Source: Phycisphaerales bacterium
GTDB taxonomy: Bacteria > Planctomycetota > Phycisphaerae > UBA1845 > Fen-1342
Assembly (NCBI GenBank): GCA_022839625.1
Contig: JALHJL010000053.1
Coordinates: 1-24,680, forward strand
DNA: 24,680 nucleotides
Direction of reading: 5' to 3'
A program made the translations under genes and the position numbers. Shown in pieces: positions 13,934 to 24,553 of the stretch; the first letter of the stretch is position 1; every line of letters starts with the position of its first letter. A model generated the notes under the pieces. That model saw nothing but the letters and a program-made list of their open reading frames with translations, made no database searches and was not told the origin of the DNA.

Positions 13934-16455
13934 GCACGACCGATCAGGACACCGAGACGCAGCCGCCGGAGAGCCCGGCCCTTCCGGCCGCCCCGGCCGA
14001 GCCGCGCGACGGGAGTTCGGGGCCGCGGCTGCCGCGTGAGTTGCCCGTGCTCCCGATCCGCGACATGGTCGTATTTCCCGGCACGGTCGTGCCTCTCAGC
14101 GTCGGACGCGAGAAATCCAAGCGCTTGATCGACGCCGTTCTGGCCGGCGACAAACTGCTGGTCACCTGCACCCAGCGGCGGGCGGACGTGGAAGACCCGG
14201 GGCTCGACGACATATACCGTATCGGGACGGCGTGCAGCGTGCTCAAGCTGCTGCGCATGCCCGACGGCACGAACAGCCTGCTCGTGCACGGCCAGGTCCG
14301 GGTCGGCATCGAGGATTGGGCCGCGAGCGATCCCTACTGGCGGGCGATCATCAACCCGCACGAGGACGAGGAGGCGCCGCCGTCGCTCGAGATCGAAGCG
14401 CTCGCTTACACGGCCCGCAAGACGGCCCAGGAAGTGCTCGAGCTGAGCCCGAACGTGCCCGATGAGGCCCGGCTGATCCTCGACAACATCGAAAAGCCGG
14501 GGCCGCTGGCCGACTACCTGGCCGCCAACCTGTCGCTCGGCGTGGCCCAGAAGCAGGAGCTTCTGGAGACCTTCGACATTGCCGACCGCCTGCGCAAGGT
14601 CAACGCCATCCTGAACAGCCAGCTCGAGATTCTCCAGCTCTCGCAGAAGATCCAGGCGGATGTCCGGGCGCAAATCGACGAGTCGCAGCGCGAGTACTAC
14701 CTCCAGCAACAGCTCAAGGCGATCCAGAAGGAGCTGGGCGAGGGCGACGGCCGCACTGCGGAACTGGAGGAGCTGCGCAAGAAGATCGAGCAGGCCGACA
14801 TGCCCGAGCCCGTGCTCAAGGAGGCGCAGCGGGAGCTGGGCCGCCTGGAGCGGATTCCGCAGGGTTCCCCCGAGACGGGCGTGATTCGCGACTACCTGGA
14901 CTGGCTGTGCCAACTGCCGTGGAAGGCCGAGACCCCGGACAACCTCGATCTCAAGCGGGCCGAGGCCGTGCTCGAAGCCGACCACTACGGCCTGGAGAAG
15001 GTCAAGCGCCGCATCCTCGAGTACCTCGCCGTGCGGAAGCTCAAACCGGACGGCAAGGGCCCGATCCTGTGCTTCGTCGGCCCGCCCGGCGTCGGCAAGA
15101 CTTCGCTGGGACAAAGCATCGCGCGGGCCCTGGAGCGCAACTTCATCCGCGTCTCGTTGGGCGGCGTGCGCGACGAGGCCGACATCCGCGGCCACCGCCG
15201 TACTTACATCGGGTCGATCCCCGGCCGCATCGTGCAGGAAATCCGCAAGGCGGGTTCGCGCAACCCGGTGTTCATGCTGGATGAGCTGGACAAGATCGGT
15301 GCGGACTTCCGGGGCGACCCGGCCGCCGCGCTGCTGGAGGTCCTCGATCCACAGCAGAATCACAGCTTCACCGACCATTATCTGGGCGTGCCGTTCGACC
15401 TGTCGAAGGTGTTGTTCATCGGGACGGCAAACCACATGGACCCCGTGGCGCCGCCGCTGCGCGATCGTATGGAGGTCATCGAACTCCCGGGCTACACGAC
15501 CGCCGAGAAGCTCGAAATCGCCCGGCGCTATCTGGTGGGGCGTCAGCTCGAGGAGAATGGGCTTACGGGCCGCACGATGACGTTTTCCGAAGACGCGCTC
15601 CGCGCGATGATCGAGGGCTACACGCGCGAGGCCGGCGTCCGCAACCTGGAGCGCTCGATCGGCAGCGTGTTGCGCGGCATTGCGGCGAAGGTCGCCCGCG
15701 AAGAGGATGTCTCCAGCACGATATCCGCTGACGACCTCGAGCCCTACCTCGGCCCGCCCCGCTTCGAGCGCGAATCGACCCTGCACCACGGACTGCCCGG
15801 CGTTGTCACCGGCCTCGCCTGGACACCCGTGGGCGGCGAGATCATCTTCGTCGAGGCCGCCAAGATGTCGGGGCGCGGCTCATTCACGTTGACCGGCCAG
15901 ATCGGCGACGTGATGCGCGAGTCCGCGCAGGCGGCGCTGTCGTTGCTGCGCGCCCGGGCCAAGGAGTGGCGTATCTCCGCCGCCGAGCTGCGGAAGCTCG
16001 ATATCCACATTCACGTCCCCGCCGGCGGCACGCCCAAGGACGGCCCGTCGGCCGGCGTCGCCATGCTGACCGCCCTCGTCTCGATCTTGTCGGGTCGGCC
16101 GGCGGACCCCACCGTGGCCATGACCGGCGAAATCACGCTACGGGGACAGGTGCTCCCGGTCGGCGGGATCAAGGAGAAGGTGCTCGCCGCCCATCGCGCC
16201 GGCGTGCGGACCGTGATCCTGCCGGCGCGGAACGAGCCTGACCTGCACGAAGTGCCGCCCGATGTGCGGCGCGAACTCCAGTTCACGCTTGCCGCGTGCG
16301 TCGAGGACGTGTTGAAGGCCGCCCTGCCCTCGCCGAAGGTAAAACCGGGTCGGGGGCGCCGCGGCCGGGCGGCGGAGGCCAGCCGGGTGGGGCGCGGCCG
16401 GAGTCGTCCGAAGCCCGTCCGGCAAGGTGCACTGAGCAGGCAGGCCACCGGCTAA
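13930..16455 (+). CDS. lon: ATP-dependent protease Lon (LonA)
   Basis: An 841-aa cytosolic AAA+ serine protease that degrades misfolded and regulatory proteins. The order is: disordered Pro/Glu-rich N-terminus (1-33), Lon substrate-binding domain (about 36-235) opening with LPVLPIRDMVVFPG, coiled-coil linker (about 240-330), AAA+ module with Walker A GPPGVGKT (384-391) and Walker B MLDELDK (449-455), and protease domain with catalytic S707 (KDGPSAG) and K750 (GGIKEK). All catalytic parts are intact. The start overlaps the hsp20 stop by 4 nt and has GGGAG just upstream. An extra C-terminal tail of 39 residues (803-841) holds 13 Arg/Lys and one acidic residue, which is unusual for the family. 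Confidence 0.97.
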   Translation: MSTTDQDTETQPPESPALPAAPAEPRDGSSGPRLPRELPVLPIRDMVVFPGTVVPLSVGREKSKRLIDAVLAGDKLLVTCTQRRADVEDPGLDDIYRIGTACSVLKLLRMPDGTNSLLVHGQVRVGIEDWAASDPYWRAIINPHEDEEAPPSLEIEALAYTARKTAQEVLELSPNVPDEARLILDNIEKPGPLADYLAANLSLGVAQKQELLETFDIADRLRKVNAILNSQLEILQLSQKIQADVRAQIDESQREYYLQQQLKAIQKELGEGDGRTAELEELRKKIEQADMPEPVLKEAQRELGRLERIPQGSPETGVIRDYLDWLCQLPWKAETPDNLDLKRAEAVLEADHYGLEKVKRRILEYLAVRKLKPDGKGPILCFVGPPGVGKTSLGQSIARALERNFIRVSLGGVRDEADIRGHRRTYIGSIPGRIVQEIRKAGSRNPVFMLDELDKIGADFRGDPAAALLEVLDPQQNHSFTDHYLGVPFDLSKVLFIGTANHMDPVAPPLRDRMEVIELPGYTTAEKLEIARRYLVGRQLEENGLTGRTMTFSEDALRAMIEGYTREAGVRNLERSIGSVLRGIAAKVAREEDVSSTISADDLEPYLGPPRFERESTLHHGLPGVVTGLAWTPVGGEIIFVEAAKMSGRGSFTLTGQIGDVMRESAQAALSLLRARAKEWRISAAELRKLDIHIHVPAGGTPKDGPSAGVAMLTALVSILSGRPADPTVAMTGEITLRGQVLPVGGIKEKVLAAHRAGVRTVILPARNEPDLHEVPPDVRRELQFTLAACVEDVLKAALPSPKVKPGRGRRGRAAEASRVGRGRSRPKPVRQGALSRQATG

Positions 16456-16530
16456 TGACGGCCTCTTATGTCCGACATTGGTGTCCGTGCTACAGCGGGT
16501 CAGGACACTTAACCTATTGTCCCCTCAAGG
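16456..16530. repeat. Possible degenerate copy of the intergenic repeat
   Basis: After the Lon stop, GTCCGTGCTACAGCGGGT (16483-16500) resembles the GTCCGACGCTACAGGGT of the 24.6-kb repeat (minus strand there). A GGACA...TGTCC inverted repeat follows (16503-16522). It is too degraded to be certain, and no gene is seen here. Confidence 0.3.
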
Positions 16531-16537
16531 ATTCCGC

Positions 16538-16566
16538 TTGAACGTGTCCACCCGTTGGCTTAAGAT
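16538..16566 (+). promoter_or_regulatory. Promoter of the HU-family gene
   Basis: TTGAAC (16538-16543), 17-nt spacer, TAAGAT (16561-16566). This is one of the best sigma-70-type matches in the window. It predicts a start near 16573 and a leader of about 105 nt that begins with a hairpin. Confidence 0.65.
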
Positions 16567-16582
16567 GATCCGGTGTCGGATT

Positions 16583-16611
16583 CCACGTCGGCGACAGCCT
16601 GTGTGACGTGG
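16583..16611 (+). promoter_or_regulatory. Stem-loop in the HU mRNA leader
   Basis: Perfect 7-bp inverted repeat CCACGTC / GACGTGG (16583-16589, 16605-16611) with a 15-nt loop that can form a further ACA/TGT pairing. It lies about 10 nt after the predicted transcription start and 66 nt before the ATG. Confidence 0.45.
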
Positions 16612-16677
16612 GTCGGTTGAATGTGTCCCTGAGGCGGTACGACGGCTGGCCGCGGCGGCGGCGTGTTGGGGAACGCG

Positions 16678-17034
16678 ATGACTACGATCACCAAGAAGGA
16701 TCTCGTCGACCGAATTGCGGAGAAGAGCGGCAACAAACGCGTCGTCGTCAAGCGCGTCATCCAGTCGTTCCTGGACGAGATCGTTGCCGAGCTGGGGGAA
16801 GGCAACCGCTTGGAATTCCGGGACTTCGGCGTCTTTGAGATTCGGGCGCGCGCCGCCCGCGTGGCACAGAATCCCAAGACCATGGAGAAGGTCTTCGTAC
16901 CCCAGAAGCGGACGGTCAAGTTCAAGATCGGCCGTCTGATGAAGCAGCGGCTGTTCGGCAACGACGAGGTGCCGGCGGCACGCCATGCTCGCGTGGTGAA
17001 CCCGGAGTCACGCACCGCCAACGATGGGGCGTAG
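16678..17034 (+). CDS. HU/IHF-family DNA-binding protein
   Basis: A 118-aa nucleoid protein that bends DNA as a dimer. Residues 1-93 cover the full HU/IHF fold: the helical dimer body (ITKKDLVDRIAEKSG, 4-18; FLDEIVAELGEGN, 31-43), the LEFRDFGVFEIR strand (45-56), and the DNA-clasping arm with NPKT (65-68) whose proline inserts between base pairs, closing with KRTVKFKIGRLMKQRL (77-92). A 25-residue tail (94-118) without homology to HU is extra and mildly basic. The ATG at 16678 is chosen for GGGGA 5 nt upstream; a TTG at 16663 is less likely. It has its own promoter, so it is separate from lon. HU and IHF subunit identity cannot be told apart here. Confidence 0.92.
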   Translation: MTTITKKDLVDRIAEKSGNKRVVVKRVIQSFLDEIVAELGEGNRLEFRDFGVFEIRARAARVAQNPKTMEKVFVPQKRTVKFKIGRLMKQRLFGNDEVPAARHARVVNPESRTANDGA

Positions 17035-17184
17035 GTCGCTGCGGGGCCAAGAGTGGTGGCCGTGGGTCGCGCAGGGGTGGGGCTGCTCGCGATTGGAACG
17101 GCGCCGAAGGTTCCCCAACGCAGTTGCTCTGCGCTGGCTTCCTGTGCGGACCGTCACGGCCGCCCACGATCCGTGTGCCCCGCC

Positions 17185-19902
<2,718 letters not shown>

Positions 19903-19935
19903 GGCTCGGTCCTCTCGCAGGGCAGACGAGCGGTG

Positions 19936-20796
19936 CTACTCCGGGGCAGGTTCGCCGGCGTCGGGCTCGGGCGGCGACTCGGCGTCGGGCATCTCCTCGG
20001 GAGTCGCCTCTCGAACACGCCCCTCCAGTTCGGTGCGGTGCTGTTCGTCGGGCCCGGGCTCGAACGGACTGAGCAGGGCCTCGCGTGGAGACGGCGAGCC
20101 TCCCAGGCGGTAAGCTCGGCGGATCACCGGCGGGTCAACGGGCTGGGAGGGCGAGCGGTCCACGTTCACGGCCGCGTTGGTCCGGGTCGGGACGTCCCTG
20201 ATGCGCTCGACCACCTCCATGCCCTCCACAACCGTTCCGAACGCGCAGTAGCCCCAGCCATCGCGGCTGGGATAGTCGAGATTCGGATTGTCTTCGAGGT
20301 TGATGAAGAACTGGGACGTGGCGGACGCGGGGTTCCGCGTCCTGGCCATCGCCAGCGTGCCGCGCAGGTTCTTCAGACCGTTCCTGGATTCACACCGGAT
20401 CGGGTGTCGCAGTCCGGTCTTCTTCACCTCGGTCAGGCTGGTGTAGCCGCCGCCTTGCACCAGGAAACCCGGAATGACCCGGTGGAAGATCGTGCCGTCG
20501 TAAAAGCCGTCATCCACGTATTGCAGAAAGTTCTCGACCGTAATCGGGACCTTGTCCACGCTCAACTCGACCACGATGCGACCCCAGTCTTCGTCGCCAC
20601 GGCCGATTTCCAACACCACCCGCGGCAGCGGCCCGCTGGGTTCCGTGGCGGGGCGGGGACTGGGGACGGTCGTCGTCGGCAGCACCCGCGGTTGCGTCGC
20701 CGGCCTGGTGGCGGCCGGCCGCGTCTGCGCCCCACAGGCGACCGCCAGCCCCACGAGCCCGAAGAAGGCCACGCCCCTTGCCACTACAGTTCGCAT
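19936..20796 (-). CDS. Exported cyclophilin-type peptidyl-prolyl isomerase
   Basis: A 286-aa protein that would catalyse cis-trans isomerisation at proline bonds during periplasmic folding. It has a signal sequence (hydrophobic 8-20) ending in VAC (C21), a borderline lipobox. A Pro/Thr-rich linker (25-58) precedes the cyclophilin domain (59-232). Active-site residues are present: FHRVIPGFLVQGGG (104-117) with R106, F111 and Q114, then SQFFINLEDN (161-170), with F163 or F164 forming the hydrophobic pocket. The last 50 residues are acidic and proline-rich and likely disordered. I chose ATG 20796 (GGGAG 5 nt upstream); ATG 20808 with GAGG 7 nt upstream is as likely. The gene lies 61 nt after the thioesterase gene and 33 nt before acnA. 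Confidence 0.9.
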   Translation of the reverse strand: MRTVVARGVAFFGLVGLAVACGAQTRPAATRPATQPRVLPTTTVPSPRPATEPSGPLPRVVLEIGRGDEDWGRIVVELSVDKVPITVENFLQYVDDGFYDGTIFHRVIPGFLVQGGGYTSLTEVKKTGLRHPIRCESRNGLKNLRGTLAMARTRNPASATSQFFINLEDNPNLDYPSRDGWGYCAFGTVVEGMEVVERIRDVPTRTNAAVNVDRSPSQPVDPPVIRRAYRLGGSPSPREALLSPFEPGPDEQHRTELEGRVREATPEEMPDAESPPEPDAGEPAPE

Positions 20797-20857
20797 CGCA
20801 GCTCCCATCAAAAAACCTCGCCCAACGCACGCGGGCTGGCCCGGATACAGGTATAGC

Positions 20858-21286
20858 TTAGACCACGGCGGGCGGTTCGGCTACCCCGCCGAGCCGGCGA
20901 TACAGGTCGTCCGGCAGCGCCAATGGGCGTCCGTCGCGCCCGACGGAGACCAGCGTCGACCGGGCCTCCGCCAGCAGCCGCTCGCCGCGCATCAGCCGGT
21001 AGCTGTGCTCCGCGCGCACGGGCGTGAGCCGGTCGGCGGCGGTGGTCAGGGTGAGGACGTCGTCGTAGTGTGCCGGAGCCCGGAAGCGGCATTCGAGCCG
21101 CGCTACTACGTAGAATATGCCCCGCTCCTCCATATCCCGGTACCGGACGCCGCTCTGCCGCAGCAGCTCGGTCCGCCCCTGCTCGAAGTAGACGAAGTAC
21201 TGGGCGTGGTGGAGGTAGCCCATCGCGTCCGTCTCGGCGTAGCGGACGCGGATCTGGATGTCACAGCTCGCGGTCGGCGTCTCCAT
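20858..21286 (-). CDS. Acyl-CoA thioesterase, 4HBT hot-dog fold (YbgC/FadM-like)
   Basis: A 142-aa single hot-dog-domain protein. The N-terminal RVRYAETDAMGYLHHAQYFVYFEQGR block (13-38) is the signature of the 4-hydroxybenzoyl-CoA thioesterase/YbgC group, with catalytic D20 and the HHAQYFVYFE helix. The rest (RLECRFRAPAHYDD, 63-76) fits the family. It hydrolyses an acyl-CoA; the acyl chain cannot be read. YbgC is linked with the Tol-Pal cluster in many bacteria, but no tol gene is here. The ATG at 21286 is preceded by a promoter ending 8 nt away. It is the first gene of the cluster running to acnA. Confidence 0.9.
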   Translation of the reverse strand: METPTASCDIQIRVRYAETDAMGYLHHAQYFVYFEQGRTELLRQSGVRYRDMEERGIFYVVARLECRFRAPAHYDDVLTLTTAADRLTPVRAEHSYRLMRGERLLAEARSTLVSVGRDGRPLALPDDLYRRLGGVAEPPAVV

Positions 21287-21294
21287 GACCGGTC

Positions 21295-21323
21295 ATCCTA
21301 CCCGCCGTGGCGTAGCCCGTCAG
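21295..21323 (-). promoter_or_regulatory. Candidate promoter of the thioesterase-cyclophilin-acnA cluster
   Basis: Minus strand: CTGACG (21323-21318), 17-nt spacer, TAGGAT (21300-21295), then 8 nt to the ATG at 21286. Transcription would begin at or next to the start codon. As in the TauE-family gene, AGGA inside TAGGAT might be a Shine-Dalgarno instead. Confidence 0.45.
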
Positions 21324-21495
21324 CGGGTCCGGGCGCATGCCGCGGGCACGTGGTCCCCGCGCGGCCCGGGGGCAGCTTGCTTTTTCCGGTCCACGGCGGA
21401 CAATGGAGCGACTTAGCGGAGCCGGCACGGTGACGCGCTATGGGAGGGGGCTGGTTTCCACGGCACCGCGGCGGCTGCCCGCTGAGGGAGAACGG

Positions 21496-23220
21496 ATGGC
21501 ACGGCGTCGCAAGAAGCTCGGCGAGATTCTGGTCAGTTGGGATGTCGTATCGCCCGAAGCCCTGAAGGAGGCGATCGCGTACGCCTCTGAGCACGGCAAG
21601 CGCGTGGGGGAGGCGCTCGTGGAGCTGGAGCTGGCGAAAGAGGACGATGTCACGAAGGCGTTGGCGGCCCAGTTCGACCTGGAGTACGTCGACCTCGATA
21701 AGAACGTGCAGGTTCCCGCGGCCCTGGACCTAGTGCCGGAGAAGATCATCAAGGACGAGAAAGTCCTGCCGATGAAGAAGGACGGGAACCGGCTCAAGAT
21801 CATCATTTCGGACCCGCTGAACCTGGAGTTGCAGGACAAGCTGCGTTTCCTGCTGAACATGGAGCTGGACTGCGCGTTGGCGCCGCGCAGCAAGATCCAG
21901 CGGTTCATCGACACGTTCCTGGGCGGCATCGGCACGAGCGTGGACGAAGCCATCGAGGAGATCGACCGCGACACGGACCTGCTTGCCAAGGAGGCGGAGG
22001 CGTACAAGAAGGCCCTCGTGGGGGACGACGCGGACGCGCCGGTCATCAAGCTGATCAACCTGCTGATCAGCGAGGCGGTGCGCATGCGCGCCTCGGACAT
22101 CCACGTCGAGCCCATGTCCGATCGCGTCCGGGTGCGCTACCGCATCGACGGCGTCTGCATCAACCGGGACAACATCCCCAAGAGCATGCAGGGGGCCGTC
22201 ATCGCGCGTCTCAAGATCATCTCCGGCATCGACATCGCGGAGAAGCGACTGCCCCAGGACGGCCGCATCAAGATGAAGATCGGCAACCAGCAGATCGACT
22301 TCCGGGTCAGCTCGCTGCCGGCCTATCACGGCGAGAGCGTGGTCCTCCGTATCCTGCGGCCCGACTCAGTGAAGATCGGCATCGTCGGGCTGGGGTTCGA
22401 GGAAGACGACTACGATCGCTTCCAGAAGATCATCCGGCAGCCGAACGGCATCTTCCTCGTGACCGGACCGACCGGGTCGGGAAAGACGACTACGTTGTAC
22501 GCCGCCCTCCAGGAGCTGAACCGTCCGGACCGCAAGATCATCACTGCGGAGGACCCGGTGGAGTACAACTTCACGGGCATGAATCAGTGCCAGGTCAAGG
22601 AGGAGATCGGCCTGACCTTCGCGCGGATTCTCCGCTCCATGTTGCGGCAGGCGCCGAACATCATCCTGGTGGGCGAGATTCGCGACCGGGAGGTGGGCGA
22701 GGTGGCCGTACAGGCCGCGCTCACGGGGCACTTGGTGTTCAGCACGCTGCACACGAACGATGCGCCCAGCGCGATCACGCGCTTGATCGACATGGGGATC
22801 AAGCCCTTCCTGGTGGCGTCGTCGGTTCAGGCGATCATGGCCCAGCGGCTGATCCGCTCGATCTGCAACGAGTGTAAGGAGATCGACCCGGCGCCCGACC
22901 GGTTCGTGCTGCGCATGCTGGGGCTGACGGACGAGGACCTGGCCGGCCACCACCTGTACCGCGGGCGGGGCTGCAACCGCTGCAACAACGTCGGCTACCG
23001 GGGCCGCCAGGGGATCTTCGAAATGTTGGAGATGAACAACGAGCTGCGCGAGCTGGCGTTTCACCGGGCCCCGACCAATGAGCTGCGGCGGGCCGCCCGC
23101 GCGGGCGGGATGCGCACGCTGCTGGAAGACGGCAAGCTGAAGATTCTGCGCGGGATCACCACCGCGGAGGAACTCTCCCGCATCACGCAGGCCGAGGGCA
23201 TTCTCGCCGAGGAGCAGTAA
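21496..23220 (+). CDS. pilB: Type IV pilus assembly ATPase PilB (GspE/PilB family)
   Basis: A 574-aa cytoplasmic motor that drives pilus extension, or type II secretion in GspE homologues. The N-terminal MshEN-type domain (1-150) has the LGEILVSWDVVSPEALKEA (8-26) pattern. The ATPase core has Walker A GPTGSGKT (324-331), an acidic Asp-box, Walker B with ILVGEIRD, and the His-box TGHLVFSTLHTND. A zinc site C457/C460 and C493/C496 is complete, typical of extension ATPases and absent in PilT. The start at ATG 21496 is chosen for GAGGGAG 5 nt upstream; upstream codons do not look like family sequence. It is followed 48 nt later by pilT, which favours the pilus role over secretion. Confidence 0.95.
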   Translation: MARRRKKLGEILVSWDVVSPEALKEAIAYASEHGKRVGEALVELELAKEDDVTKALAAQFDLEYVDLDKNVQVPAALDLVPEKIIKDEKVLPMKKDGNRLKIIISDPLNLELQDKLRFLLNMELDCALAPRSKIQRFIDTFLGGIGTSVDEAIEEIDRDTDLLAKEAEAYKKALVGDDADAPVIKLINLLISEAVRMRASDIHVEPMSDRVRVRYRIDGVCINRDNIPKSMQGAVIARLKIISGIDIAEKRLPQDGRIKMKIGNQQIDFRVSSLPAYHGESVVLRILRPDSVKIGIVGLGFEEDDYDRFQKIIRQPNGIFLVTGPTGSGKTTTLYAALQELNRPDRKIITAEDPVEYNFTGMNQCQVKEEIGLTFARILRSMLRQAPNIILVGEIRDREVGEVAVQAALTGHLVFSTLHTNDAPSAITRLIDMGIKPFLVASSVQAIMAQRLIRSICNECKEIDPAPDRFVLRMLGLTDEDLAGHHLYRGRGCNRCNNVGYRGRQGIFEMLEMNNELRELAFHRAPTNELRRAARAGGMRTLLEDGKLKILRGITTAEELSRITQAEGILAEEQ

Positions 23221-23257
23221 GCCGGCTGCCGTGCCGTACGCCGAGCGCGCTGGTAGT

Positions 23258-23262
23258 GAGGA
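23258..23262 (+). promoter_or_regulatory. Ribosome binding site for the GTG start of pilT
   Basis: GAGGA with a 6-nt spacer to GTG 23269. It supports this non-ATG start, at which PilT homology begins at once. Confidence 0.7.
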
Positions 23263-23268
23263 CCAAAC

Positions 23269-24417
23269 GTGGCCACCGTCCACATCGACCGCTTGCTGGA
23301 GACCTGTATCCGGGTCGGCTCGTCCGACATTCACCTGCACGTCGGGCGCCCGCCGGTGCTGCGCATCGACGGCGGGTTGCGCTCGCTCGAGACCAAGTCC
23401 CTCGAGCCCGACGATACGGTCGCGCTGATGAAATCCGTGACGCCCGAGCGCAACCAGCAGGAATTGCAGGAGGAGGGCGGCACCGACTACGGCTTTGCGT
23501 TCGGGGACAAGGGCCGTTTCCGTGTCTCCGTGTTCCGCCAGAAGGGCAACATCTCGATGGTGCTGCGCCTGATTCCCTCGCGGATTCTGACCTTCGAGGA
23601 GATCGGGCTGCCGCCCATTACGCGGGCCCTCTGCCGCCGGCCGCGCGGCCTGTTCCTGGTTACCGGGCCGACGGGATCGGGCAAGACCACCACGCTGGCC
23701 ACGATGATCGACCACATCAACCGCCAGATCGGCGACCGCCACATCATCACCATCGAGGACCCCATCGAGTACTACCACATGCACCAGAAGTGCGTGATCT
23801 CGCAGCGCGAAGTGGGCGTGGACGTGCCAAGCTTCGCCGAGGCGTTGCGGCGTTCGCTGCGTATGGACCCGGACGTGGTCCTGGTGGGTGAGATGCGCGA
23901 CCTGGAGACGATGGAATCGGCCATCCGGGCGGCGGAAACGGGCCACCTCGTGTTCGCCACGCTGCACACGACCGGTGCCCAGGGCACGATCAACCGTATC
24001 ATCGACGCGTTCCCGGTTGCGCAGCAGGAGCAGATCCGCGTACAGCTCAGCACGAACCTGCTGGCCGTGCTCTCGCAGAACCTGCTGCCCAAGGCGGGCA
24101 CGGGGGGCCGTGTGGCGGCGTATGAGTTCCTGGTCGTCACGCCGGCCATCTCGAACCTGATCCGCGAGAACAAGACCTATCGTATCGACTCGGCCATTCA
24201 GACCGGCAAGAAGTACGGGATGCAGTTGCTCGACGACCACCTCTGGCAGCTCTACGACGGCGGGATCGTCACGGCCGAGGAGTGTCTGGAGCGGGCCCGC
24301 AACCCGTCCGAGTTTCAGGCCAAGATCGAAGCCAAGCTGCGCGGCACGACGGCGGCGGGCATGCTCGGCCGCAAGAGCTACGACGAGCAGATTCTGGAGA
24401 AGGAATCTCAGGGCTAG
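23269..24417 (+). CDS. pilT: Type IV pilus retraction ATPase PilT
   Basis: A 382-aa hexameric cytoplasmic ATPase that disassembles the pilus and powers twitching motility. Seen: the N-terminal PAS-like domain with SDIHLHVGRPPVLRIDG (19-35), Walker A GPTGSGKT (133-140), Asp-box TIEDPIEY, Walker B VVLVGEMRD (203-211), the His-box TGHLVFATLHTTGA and the C-terminal TPAISNLIRENKTYRI, equivalent to the PilT AIRNLIRE motif. It lacks the zinc cysteines of PilB. The start is GTG. It is cotranscribed with pilB, and a PilC platform gene would be expected beyond, but the sequence after the stop is repeat-rich and no gene begins before the window ends. Confidence 0.95.
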   Translation: MATVHIDRLLETCIRVGSSDIHLHVGRPPVLRIDGGLRSLETKSLEPDDTVALMKSVTPERNQQELQEEGGTDYGFAFGDKGRFRVSVFRQKGNISMVLRLIPSRILTFEEIGLPPITRALCRRPRGLFLVTGPTGSGKTTTLATMIDHINRQIGDRHIITIEDPIEYYHMHQKCVISQREVGVDVPSFAEALRRSLRMDPDVVLVGEMRDLETMESAIRAAETGHLVFATLHTTGAQGTINRIIDAFPVAQQEQIRVQLSTNLLAVLSQNLLPKAGTGGRVAAYEFLVVTPAISNLIRENKTYRIDSAIQTGKKYGMQLLDDHLWQLYDGGIVTAEECLERARNPSEFQAKIEAKLRGTTAAGMLGRKSYDEQILEKESQG

Positions 24418-24531
24418 GGCGGTTTCACGTATGCTCCGGCGGGTGCCATTGGCAGCTTGCTGCCAGGGCCGCCTTGAAACGCGGGCGAATAGGCCGCCCG
24501 GGGCATCCGACCGAAAGTGAAACCGCTCTAG
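24414..24531. repeat. 118-bp element with 15-bp inverted-repeat ends
   Basis: CTAGGGCGGTTTCAC (24414-24428) and GTGAAACCGCTCTAG (24517-24531) are inverted repeats with one mismatch in 15. The left arm includes the TAG stop of pilT. Inside is a hairpin (24438-24473): GGCGG/CCGCC outer stem and a perfect TGGCAGC-TT-GCTGCCA inner stem, which may also serve as the pilBT terminator. The size and ends resemble a MITE, but no target duplication is evident and no transposase is present. Confidence 0.6.
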
Positions 24532-24553
24532 AGAGAACCTCTGAGCGCCGCGC

